A stretch of DNA of 51,924 bases, taken from contig JAHBWC010000063.1 in NCBI GenBank assembly GCA_019637225.1, forward strand, positions 1 to 51,924. Direction: 5' to 3'. This stretch comes from Labilithrix sp. GTDB lineage: Bacteria; Myxococcota_A; Polyangia; Polyangiales; Polyangiaceae. Under the pieces are notes generated by a model, which was not told where the DNA came from, did no database searches, and worked only from the letters and a program-made list of their open reading frames with translations. Position numbers and translations under genes: made by a program. Each line of letters begins with the position of its first letter. Position 1 is the first letter of the stretch. Of the stretch, positions 40,742 to 48,626 are shown one piece after another.

Positions 40742-43330
40742 TTACGCCTTCGCTTCCTTCTTCTCGCCCTCCGACGCCTCACCGCCTGCGTTGATGCGCA
40801 TGCCGTAGAAGGAGCGGTAGACGAACACGAGCGACGCGCCGAAGAAGACGGCCGCGAGGATGGTCGGCATCGAGCCGCCGCCGTCCTTCATCTGCTCGGC
40901 GAGCTCGACGGCGAGGAGGCCGAAGAGCGTCGTGAACTTGATGACGGGGTTGAGCGCGACGCTCGACGTGTCCTTGAATGGATCGCCGACCGTGTCGCCG
41001 ACGACGGTGGCGTCGTGCAGCGGCGTGCCCTTCGCCTTCAGCTCGACCTCGACGATCTTCTTCGCGTTGTCCCAGGCGCCGCCGGCGTTCGCCATGAAGA
41101 GCGCCTGGAAGAGCCCGAACAGCGCGATGCCGATCAGGTAGCCGATGAAGAAGTACGAGTCGTAGAACGCGAAGGCGAGCGTGCTGAAGAAGATGACGAG
41201 GAAGATGTTGAACATCCCCTTCTGCGCGTAGAGCGTGCAGATCTCGACGACCTTCTTCGAGTCCTCGATCGACGCCTTCTCGACGCCCTCGAGCTTGATG
41301 TTCGCCTTGATGAACTCGACCGCGCGGTACGCGCCCGTCGTGACGGCCTGCGTGGAGGCGCCCGTGAACCAGTAGATCACGGAGCCGCCGGCGACGAGGC
41401 CGAGGAGGAACGGCGGGTAGAGGAGCGAGATCTTGTCCGTGTTCTCGCTGAAGCCGTTCGTCAGGGCGACGATGATCGCGAAGATCATCGTGGTCGCGCC
41501 GACGACGGCGGTACCGATGAGCACGGGCTTGGCGGTCGCCTTGAAGGTGTTCCCGGCGCCGTCGTTCTCCTCGAGGTAGTGCTTCGCCTTCTCGAAGGCC
41601 GGCTCGAAGCCGAACTCCTTCTTGACGATCGACTTGATGTCCGGGATGCCCTCGATGACGGAGAGCTCGTAGACGCTCTGCGCGTTGTCGGTGACCGGAC
41701 CGTACGAGTCGACGGCGATCGTGACCGGACCCATGCCGAGGAAGCCGAAGGCGACGAGGCCGAAGGCGAAGACGGCGGACGGGTCGAAGGTGCCGACCAT
41801 CATGATCTGGCCGACGCCCTCCTTGGCCACCATGTACGCGGTGCCCATGAGGAAGATGAGCACGATGCCCATCCAGTAGGCGCTGAAGTTACCGGCCGTG
41901 AGACCGGAGAGGATGTTGAGCGACGGACCGCCCTCCTTGGAGGAGGTCACGACTTCCTTCACGTGGCCCGACTCGACCGAGGTGAAGACCTTGATGAGCT
42001 CCGGGATGATCGCGCCGGCGGCGGTGCCGCAGGTGATGATCACCGAGAGCTTCCACCAGAGGCTCTGGTCGGTGATGCCGACCATCTGCCCCGCCTGCTG
42101 CGCCGCGGCGATCTCCTCGGCGGACATGCCGGGGATGAGCTGCTTCGAGACGATGAACGTCAGGATGACCGAGACGATCGACGTCAGGATGACGAGCTGC
42201 GTGAGCGGCTGCTCGAAGTTCATCTTGTCGGCGTTGCCGTACTTGCCCTTCGCGAGCGTCTCGTTGATGAAGTACGAGACGACGCTCGCGATCACCATGA
42301 CGATGCGCATGACGAAGATCCAGACGAGGAGCTCGACCTGGACCGTGGGGTTCTTGACCGCGAGGAGGATGAACGAGATGAGCGCGACGCCGGTGACGCC
42401 GTAGGTCTCGAAGCCGTCCGCCGACGGGCCGACCGAGTCGCCCGCGTTGTCGCCGGTGCAGTCGGCGATGACGCCGGGGTTACGCGCGTCGTCTTCCTTG
42501 ATCTTGAAGACGATCTTCATCAGGTCGGACCCGATGTCGGCGATCTTCGTGAAGATGCCGCCCGCGATGCGGAGCGCCGAGGCGCCGAGCGACTCGCCGA
42601 TCGCGAAGCCGATGAAGCACGGGCCCGCGTAGTCGCCGGGGATGAAGAGGAGGATGGCGAGCATCAGGATGAGCTCGACCGAGATGAGCAGCATGCCGAT
42701 GCTCATGCCCGCCTTGAGCGGGATCGCGTAGCAGGGGAACGGCTTGCCCTTGAGCGCGGCGAACGCCGTCCGCGAGTTGGCGAACGTGTTCACGCGGATG
42801 CCGAACCACGCGACGGCGCAGGAGCCCGCGATGCCGATGAGGCTGAACGCGAGGATGATGATCACCTTCATCGCCTTGCCTTCGGCGAAGTAGTGCTGCG
42901 CGACGCCGAAGTAGTAGACGATGATGGCGCCGATGAACGCCTCGAGGATCAAGATGAACTTGATCTGCGTGACGAGGTACGTCTTGCAGGTCTCGTAGAT
43001 CAGCTCGCTGATCTCGAGCATCGACTTGTGCACCGGCATGTTCCGGAGCTGCGAATAGATCATGAAGCCGAAGGCCATTCCCAGCGCCGAGACGACGAGA
43101 CCGCCGTACAGCAGGGTGGCTCCGGGCGTATTGCCCATGAACTTGGCGATCGTCGGATCGCCCAGGTTCGGGACGACGAGGTTCGCCTCGCCTCCGCCGT
43201 GGTGCGGGGTTGCGCCGCCCTCGGCCGCGCCCGTCGCGTGCTGCGCGAGCGCCGTCAATGGATAAATCAACGTGAACAGCAGCGCGCTGACTCGCAGGAG
43301 CCAGCTGGTTGCGTGCTTTCGAGACATCAT
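40742..43330 (-). CDS. hppA: Membrane-bound proton-translocating inorganic pyrophosphatase
   Basis: The product is 862 residues, longer than most (660-770). It hydrolyses pyrophosphate and pumps ions across the membrane, with about 16 helices. Family motifs seen include GSDLMKIVFK, EDDARNPGVIADCTGDNAGDS and GPVTDNAQ. The cation-dependence site reads GNTFKATAK, with Lys597 where potassium-dependent enzymes carry Ala. That points to the potassium-independent, proton-pumping group. The N-terminal about 55 residues carry a signal-like segment and a His/Gly-rich stretch before the first helix, an unusual extension. A GAGAGGA ribosome site precedes the start, and a strong terminator follows the stop. 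Confidence 0.95.
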   Translation of the reverse strand: MMSRKHATSWLLRVSALLFTLIYPLTALAQHATGAAEGGATPHHGGGEANLVVPNLGDPTIAKFMGNTPGATLLYGGLVVSALGMAFGFMIYSQLRNMPVHKSMLEISELIYETCKTYLVTQIKFILILEAFIGAIIVYYFGVAQHYFAEGKAMKVIIILAFSLIGIAGSCAVAWFGIRVNTFANSRTAFAALKGKPFPCYAIPLKAGMSIGMLLISVELILMLAILLFIPGDYAGPCFIGFAIGESLGASALRIAGGIFTKIADIGSDLMKIVFKIKEDDARNPGVIADCTGDNAGDSVGPSADGFETYGVTGVALISFILLAVKNPTVQVELLVWIFVMRIVMVIASVVSYFINETLAKGKYGNADKMNFEQPLTQLVILTSIVSVILTFIVSKQLIPGMSAEEIAAAQQAGQMVGITDQSLWWKLSVIITCGTAAGAIIPELIKVFTSVESGHVKEVVTSSKEGGPSLNILSGLTAGNFSAYWMGIVLIFLMGTAYMVAKEGVGQIMMVGTFDPSAVFAFGLVAFGFLGMGPVTIAVDSYGPVTDNAQSVYELSVIEGIPDIKSIVKKEFGFEPAFEKAKHYLEENDGAGNTFKATAKPVLIGTAVVGATTMIFAIIVALTNGFSENTDKISLLYPPFLLGLVAGGSVIYWFTGASTQAVTTGAYRAVEFIKANIKLEGVEKASIEDSKKVVEICTLYAQKGMFNIFLVIFFSTLAFAFYDSYFFIGYLIGIALFGLFQALFMANAGGAWDNAKKIVEVELKAKGTPLHDATVVGDTVGDPFKDTSSVALNPVIKFTTLFGLLAVELAEQMKDGGGSMPTILAAVFFGASLVFVYRSFYGMRINAGGEASEGEKKEAKA

Positions 43331-43753
43331 GGACCGAGTCCTCTCCGAGTTTGGTGGGCTCGACTCAGGAGTTGTCCCGATCGAGCCCAGCGACTCGAGG
43401 GGTTGGCCGCCCTCCGCACGCGTCCCTGAATCTGGGGGATAACGCGCGGTGGCGCTTCAGCTCGCCTCGCCCCGTATGCGTCGTTCTCACGAGGAAACCG
43501 CCGCTACGAGGTGGCGCCTCATACCATGGTCCACCGCGCCGCGTAAACGGTAGGTCGCGTCGCTCCGGAAACGTCACCGGCGCGGCTGGCCGGGCGGGCT
43601 CCTTCGGAGGCCCATCGCCTCGACATTGCGATGTTTTTGGCACCGTCGACGGCCTCCGACGACCGCGCCGGCCGCCGATCGCATCCGCGGAAGAGCTGCG
43701 CTCGTTTTGCCGTATCTTGGGCACGCGCCACGGGGGCGCCCTCTCGCCTGGAC
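43331..43753. promoter_or_regulatory. Divergent intergenic region with leader hairpin
   Basis: This 423-base gap separates the divergent hppA and serine-protease genes. GGGCTCGA (43356-43363) and TCGAGCCC (43381-43388) form an 8-bp inverted repeat just upstream of hppA, in its likely leader. A T-rich TTTTGCCGTATCTTGGGC stretch near 43707 may belong to the protease promoter. I see no gene here and no known riboswitch fold. Confidence 0.4.
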
Positions 43754-45550
43754 ATGAAACGCCACCACCTCCTCCTTCCCTTGATCGCCCTCACCGCCGG
43801 CCTCGCCGGCTGCGGCGGCTCCACGCTCCCCGCGAGCTCGCCGGCTCCCGGCCAGTCGACCCAGAGCGTCTTCGACAGCGTCTCGCCGTCGGTCGTCGCC
43901 ATCCTCAACGACGACACCGCACAGAGAGAGGAGGAGGCGAAGCAGGCGATGAAGGACATCGGCCTCGAGGCGCACGCGCCGAAGAAGGTCGTCGACGTCT
44001 CGCTCCGCAAGGAGCCGATGCCCCACGGCACCGGCTTCCTCATCGAGGGCGGCATCGTCATCACCGCGGCGCACGTCATCCACTCGCCCGAGCAGCTGAA
44101 GATCACGACCAAGAACGGGCAGACCGTCGAAGCGAAGCTCGTTCACATCGACGAGGTCCGCGACGTCGCGCTCCTCGAGCCGAAGACGAAGCTCGAGGGC
44201 GTGCCCGCGCTCCGCCTCGCCGAGACGAACCCGACCCCGGGTCGTCGCGTCTGGGCACTCGGCCACACCGGCGCCGGGCTCTGGGCGCTCGCGTGGGGCG
44301 TGTCGGAAGGCATCACGTCCGGGATCGTGGAGATGCTCGGCGCGAAGCTCCTGCTCTTCGATGCCCCGGTCTATCCGGGCTTCTCCGGCGGCCCCGTGAT
44401 CACGCTCGACGACGCGGGCAAGCCGGCCGTCGTCGGCGTCAACCACGCCATCCTCTTCACCGGCGGCATGATGCCGGTCGCGTCGATCTCGAGCGCGTCG
44501 TCGGTCGCGGACATCAAGGAGGTCGTCGCGAAGCGGCCCGCCGCGATCGAGCCGAAGCTCGCCGAGTTCGCGAAGAGCCAGTCGAGCGCGAGCCGCGCCG
44601 AGCTGTTCGTGACGCGGAACCTCTCGGTCCACAAGGACCCGCAGATGCTCACCACCGCGGCGATCGTCGGCAACGAGCGAACGATCGAGACAGGCACCGA
44701 CGACGTCGCGCGGGTGCCCGTCGTGGGCATGCTCTTCGCGCTCCCGAAGGGCAAGCAGGACGTCACGTTCGAGCTGCAGGATCCCGACGACGTCGTCGTC
44801 GAGACCGTCACCAAGCACGTCAAGGTCGGCGACTTCGACCGCGTCTCGTTCGCGAGCGCCGACTTCCGATTCGAGCCGAAGGTCTCGGGCCGCTACGACA
44901 TCGTCGCGAAGGTCGCGGGCAAGGTCGTCGGGCGCACCGACGTCTGGATCGAGGACCCCGACGACGACGATCAGCCGATCGACGACGACGATCAGGACGA
45001 CGCCGAGGACGGCGAGCCGCGCGTCGACGTCGTCGTCGCGTCGTACGGCCGCGACGAGCCGTTCGCGCTCGGCGGCATCCGGTCGGGCTGGGTCGAGTGG
45101 CGCTACCCGCGACGCGTCGGCTTCACGTGGTACGCGCGCGGCTCACGCGGCTGGAGCGGGACGAACGTCGCCATCAGCGCCTTCGTCCTCGACGAGCGAG
45201 GGAAGATCGTCGGGCGCGGCGTCGGCTGCATGAACCCCGAGGTGCGGCCCGAGCGGACGTGGCAGTGCTCGGGGACCGGCGGCACGCCGCTCCTCACCAA
45301 GGAGGGCCGCTACGACGTCGTCTTCGCGATGAACGATCGCCCCATCGCCGTCTGGCCGATGGAAGCGATGGTCCGCACGTCCGCGGGCGCCGGCAGCGCG
45401 CTCGACCGCTGGATGCAGGAGCTCAAGAAGCAGCACGCGGTGAAGAAGCACAAGCCGACCGTCGCCCCGACGCCGAAGCCGAAGGCCCCCGAGAAGCCGG
45501 CCGACGGGCCCAAGACGGCCGCCAAGCCGGCACCGAAGAAGGCGAACTGA
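43754..45550 (+). CDS. Trypsin-like (HtrA-type) serine protease lipoprotein
   Basis: The product is 598 residues from the ATG at 43754; the open upstream sequence is non-coding. A signal peptide ends at GLAGC (lipid Cys20). The protease domain (about 35-265) has the catalytic triad His107 (TAAHV), Asp137 (DVALL) and Ser211 (GFSGGP), in the DegP/HtrA arrangement but with no PDZ domain. An acidic Asp-rich linker follows (about 395-420), then a beta domain (about 420-560). The C-terminal Lys/Pro/Ala-rich tail may bind the cell wall. It likely serves periplasmic quality control or a specific cleavage. Confidence 0.88.
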   Translation: MKRHHLLLPLIALTAGLAGCGGSTLPASSPAPGQSTQSVFDSVSPSVVAILNDDTAQREEEAKQAMKDIGLEAHAPKKVVDVSLRKEPMPHGTGFLIEGGIVITAAHVIHSPEQLKITTKNGQTVEAKLVHIDEVRDVALLEPKTKLEGVPALRLAETNPTPGRRVWALGHTGAGLWALAWGVSEGITSGIVEMLGAKLLLFDAPVYPGFSGGPVITLDDAGKPAVVGVNHAILFTGGMMPVASISSASSVADIKEVVAKRPAAIEPKLAEFAKSQSSASRAELFVTRNLSVHKDPQMLTTAAIVGNERTIETGTDDVARVPVVGMLFALPKGKQDVTFELQDPDDVVVETVTKHVKVGDFDRVSFASADFRFEPKVSGRYDIVAKVAGKVVGRTDVWIEDPDDDDQPIDDDDQDDAEDGEPRVDVVVASYGRDEPFALGGIRSGWVEWRYPRRVGFTWYARGSRGWSGTNVAISAFVLDERGKIVGRGVGCMNPEVRPERTWQCSGTGGTPLLTKEGRYDVVFAMNDRPIAVWPMEAMVRTSAGAGSALDRWMQELKKQHAVKKHKPTVAPTPKPKAPEKPADGPKTAAKPAPKKAN

Positions 45551-45553
45551 TCG

Positions 45554-46774
45554 TCACTGGCACTCGGGGTTCGTGACGAGGTCGTCGTCCGGACCGATCC
45601 GGTTCCACTCGCCGAGGATGCGCGTGGTGAGGGCGAGGCTCTCACCCTTCGCGTACGTCGCCGTCCAGGGCGACGGGTTCATCTGGATCGGCGCGTGCCG
45701 GACGCCGTTGACGGTGACCTTTCCGTCGGCGCCCTTCGTCAGGCCGAGGTAGAGGACGAGCGCCGAGCGCTTGGCGAGGCCGTTCTGCCCGCTCACGAAG
45801 TTGCCGAGCGAGTAGAGGACGAAGCCCTCGCGGCCGTCGGCGGTCGTGTACTTCTCCCACGGCTGCACGACGTGCGGGTGGCCGCCGATCACCGCCGTGG
45901 CGCCCGCGTCGAGCATGTCGCGCGCGAGCTTCTTCTCCGGCGCCGACGGCGAGTGCGCGTACTCGACGCCCCAGTGCGGCGTCACGATGACCGCGTCGAC
46001 GCCGCGCTGATCCTTGAGCGCCGTGATCGTCGAGAGCACCGTCGACCGATCCTTGTAGCAGTCGAGCACTTGCTTCTTCGGGTCCGGGATGCCGTTGGTC
46101 GAGTACGTGCACGCGAGCCACGCGATCTTGACGCCGTTGGCCTCGGTCATCGCGTGCCAGGGAGCCTCCAGGTTCGCCGTCGAGCGCGTGCCCGTGAACG
46201 GCATGCCGGCGCTGACGAGGTTCTCGATCGTGCGGTCGGCGCCGCGGCCGCGGCGATCGAGGGCGTGGTTGTTCGCGGTCGAGACGACGTCGAAGCCGGC
46301 TCCCTTGAGCGCGCCGATGAGCGACGGGTGGTAGTTGAACTGCGGGTAGCTCGAGTAGACGGCGCCGTCGAAGACGCGACCCGGATCGCGCGTCGTGCCC
46401 GAGGCCGTGTGGCCGTCGGCGCACGGGCCCTCGAGGTTCGCGTACGCGAGATCGGCGCGCGCGAAGAGCGGCTGCACGCCCTTCCAGAGGCTCGAGAAGC
46501 CCTCGGGCGTCGCGTACGCCTGGCGCTGGAGCGGGCTGTGGAGGAGGACGTCGCCGACCGCGGCGATGGTCACCTTCGTACCCGGCCGGCAGGCGTCGGC
46601 GAAGCGGAGCGGGCCGGTCGCGGCGGGCGCGGTGAGCGGATCCTCGGTCGCCCCAGACTCCTCTTCGTCCATGTCGTCGTCCTCGTCGCCAATCGACGGG
46701 TCCGCGGAGCAGCCGACGGCCATGGCGAGGAGAAGAGAGAAACCAGCGAAGAGGCCCGCGCGAAGGGAGAGCAT
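45554..46774 (-). CDS. CapA-family (poly-gamma-glutamate type) metallophosphatase lipoprotein
   Basis: The product is 406 residues. A signal peptide ends at VGC (lipobox, about Cys22), then a very acidic spacer (Asp/Glu-rich, about 30-45). The domain has metallophosphatase-like motifs: AAVGDVLLH, NLEGP, TANNHALD, VTPHWGVEY and GGHPHVVQP, as in CapA proteins linked to poly-gamma-glutamate or capsule. It ends three bases from the convergent protease stop. A paralogue lies 210 bases away in the divergent direction. The exact substrate is unknown. Confidence 0.87.
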   Translation of the reverse strand: MLSLRAGLFAGFSLLLAMAVGCSADPSIGDEDDDMDEEESGATEDPLTAPAATGPLRFADACRPGTKVTIAAVGDVLLHSPLQRQAYATPEGFSSLWKGVQPLFARADLAYANLEGPCADGHTASGTTRDPGRVFDGAVYSSYPQFNYHPSLIGALKGAGFDVVSTANNHALDRRGRGADRTIENLVSAGMPFTGTRSTANLEAPWHAMTEANGVKIAWLACTYSTNGIPDPKKQVLDCYKDRSTVLSTITALKDQRGVDAVIVTPHWGVEYAHSPSAPEKKLARDMLDAGATAVIGGHPHVVQPWEKYTTADGREGFVLYSLGNFVSGQNGLAKRSALVLYLGLTKGADGKVTVNGVRHAPIQMNPSPWTATYAKGESLALTTRILGEWNRIGPDDDLVTNPECQ

Positions 46775-46984
46775 GTCGGGCGCTATCGCACACGATGTGC
46801 CGAAACATGCTCCACAGACTCCATGTTGATTCTTCGAAGCTTTTTGAGCCTTCGATCCGTTATTGCCGGATCATTCCTGGATCGCCGGACCCACCGGGCC
46901 TGGTACGCGGAGGCGCCGAGGGGCCGTAACCGCGCGGATCTTGGTGGGACAGGCGCTGGTGTAGGCCTTGCTCGTACTCAGACC

Positions 46985-48175
46985 GTGCGCGCTCGCTCTC
47001 TCCTCCTCCTCCTCCCCGTGCTGCTCTTCGCCTGCTCGACGCCCGAGGAGGCCGAGGACGACGTGCTCGACGCCGACGGGGAGCCCGCGGAGGCCGAGAG
47101 CGCGATCGTCCCGATCACGCAGCCCGACGAGACCGCGCCGGCGTCCTCGCTCGCTCCGGCTCCTCTCAAGTACACCGAGTCGAACCTCATCGACGTGCGC
47201 GGCGTAGGCGACTCGGGGTGGAGCAAGACGCACGAGCCGACGCCGATCTCCGCGGCGTTCGGCGCTGCGCTCGATCGCTTCGACGCGACGGGCCAGGCGT
47301 ACCGCGGCGACCTCTCGTTCATCAACTGGGAGACCGTCGTCGGCAGCGGGTGCACGCAGTTCGCGAGCACCTACTCGCCGGGGCGGTCCTACGCGTTCGT
47401 CTCGCGGCCCGAGAACCTCGTGCAGGCGCACCAGCGCGGCTTCAACCTCGTCGGCCTCTCCAACAACCACACGCGCGACTGCCACGCGTCGACCGAGACG
47501 ACCGCCCGCGGCGAGGGCGCCAGCGTCGCGATGACCGCGCAGGCCATCGCGGGCCTCGGCGATCTCGACTGGCTCACCGCCGGCGTCGCCGGCACCGGCG
47601 AGAACGACTCCGCGCGCGCCAGGATCCGGACCTTCACGATCAAGGGTCGCGAGGTCCGCGTCGCGTTCGGGAGCCTCTACACCGGCCGTCCTTCGTGCCC
47701 GCGCGCGACGTGCTCCGGCGACACGCGCGCGCTCTTCGAGAGCATGCGCGACGCGCCCGCGGACCTCCGCGTGCTCGCAGTCCACAGCATGGCGGCCGCC
47801 GACCAGGACGAGCTCGTGCGAAAGGGCGTCGAGTTCGTCGAGCGCTTCGGCGGCGACGTCGTCTTCGGACACGGCCCGCACGTGTGGAAGCCCGTTCGCG
47901 TCGTGAAGAAGCAGCAGGGCGGCAAGGGCGTGATCTTCGAGAGCCTCGGCAACTTCCTCCACCCGTCGCTCAAGGCGCAGAGCCGGAACTACATCGGCCG
48001 CGCGCTCTTCGACCCCGCGACCCTCGCGCTCCGTCAGGTGCAGCTCATCCCCGTCGCGAACACGGGCCTCGACGCGCGCCTGTCGACCGCCGACGCGCAG
48101 GCCGTGGAGTCGAACCTCCGCTGGACGCGCATGGCAGGTAGCACGACCGCGGTCTACGCGAACGTCGCTCCCTGA
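46985..48175 (+). CDS. Second CapA-family lipoprotein
   Basis: The product is 396 residues from a GTG at 46985, which starts a classic Leu-rich signal peptide ending LLFAC (lipobox, Cys about 15). Metallophosphatase-like motifs are GVGDSGW, NWETVVG, SNNHTRD and GHGPHVWKP. The HWG segment seen in the neighbour is HSM here, so the site differs. It is divergent from its paralogue, and the two likely arose by duplication and divergence. The AT-rich DnaA-box region begins about 200 bases after it. Confidence 0.85.
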   Translation: MRARSLLLLLPVLLFACSTPEEAEDDVLDADGEPAEAESAIVPITQPDETAPASSLAPAPLKYTESNLIDVRGVGDSGWSKTHEPTPISAAFGAALDRFDATGQAYRGDLSFINWETVVGSGCTQFASTYSPGRSYAFVSRPENLVQAHQRGFNLVGLSNNHTRDCHASTETTARGEGASVAMTAQAIAGLGDLDWLTAGVAGTGENDSARARIRTFTIKGREVRVAFGSLYTGRPSCPRATCSGDTRALFESMRDAPADLRVLAVHSMAAADQDELVRKGVEFVERFGGDVVFGHGPHVWKPVRVVKKQQGGKGVIFESLGNFLHPSLKAQSRNYIGRALFDPATLALRQVQLIPVANTGLDARLSTADAQAVESNLRWTRMAGSTTAVYANVAP

Positions 48176-48441
48176 TCGCGCTCTCCACAGGGCCGCGGCG
48201 CGCTGCCGGACCCGGCAAAGAGGGATCCGCGTGTGTGGGGCCGGCAGAGGTAGGTCGCCGCAGGCGCTCGATCGCGAAACGATCGCGTGACAGAAACGCA
48301 CGCGCCCCGCCCGCGCGGAGCCCGCGGAAGCCGCGTCGACGGCCGACCGCAGCCCGCCGGTGCGGCGCACCTCAAACCAATATTCAAACGATATAATCAA
48401 TCCAGATTGATTGGCCAATAGCGAGCTATCAAATCCAATTG

Positions 48442-48450
48442 TTATCCACA
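48442..48450 (-). promoter_or_regulatory. DnaA box, TTATCCACA
   Basis: Perfect match to the consensus, orientation opposite to the other two boxes. Confidence 0.85.
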
Positions 48451-48541
48451 TCCCGCACTCCACACGAGCTGCCGGAGCGCCATTTGAGCCCGTAAAAACA
48501 GGCCTCAACGTGATTTCGCTCGCTTACCCGCGGCTCTTCGC

Positions 48542-48550
48542 TGTGGATAA
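48542..48550 (+). promoter_or_regulatory. DnaA box, TGTGGATAA
   Basis: Perfect match to the consensus, 12 bp before the next copy. Confidence 0.85.
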
Positions 48551-48553
48551 CTC

Positions 48554-48562
48554 TGTGGATAA
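48554..48562 (+). promoter_or_regulatory. DnaA box, TGTGGATAA
   Basis: Perfect match to the consensus, followed by an A/T run. Confidence 0.85.
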
Positions 48563-48590
48563 AAAAGTGATTGAGCGGTGATTTATTTTG

Positions 48591-48619
48591 TTGAACGAAC
48601 GGCCGCCGTCCGGCATAAC
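48591..48619 (+). promoter_or_regulatory. Candidate promoter for the giant noncoding RNA
   Basis: TTGAAC (48591-48596) and CATAAC (48614-48619) lie 17 bases apart, four of six matches each to the sigma-70 consensus. They predict a start near 48627. The TATAAT at 48392-48397 is an alternative but lacks a good -35. Confidence 0.5.
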
Positions 48620-48626
48620 ACCGCTC

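Larger units (their letters stand above)
48372..48600. other. Candidate replication origin: AT-rich region with three DnaA boxes
   Basis: Within a chromosome of about 70 percent GC this segment is conspicuously AT-rich, especially 48372-48442 and 48560-48592. It carries three perfect copies of the classic DnaA box (TTATCCACA/TGTGGATAA). A perfect inverted repeat AATCAAT-CCAG-ATTGATT (48395-48412) and the palindrome TTGGCCAA (48411-48418) lie in the first AT-rich block, and a TATAAT hexamer at 48392-48397. No dnaA or dnaN gene is nearby, so the site could be a DnaA-regulated region and not oriC. The preceding 48176-48371 is GC-rich and shows no gene. Confidence 0.6.

Noticed and set aside
43331..43753. 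Riboswitch upstream of hppA
   Set aside because: Only a simple 8-bp inverted repeat is visible, and no conserved aptamer core could be recognised.
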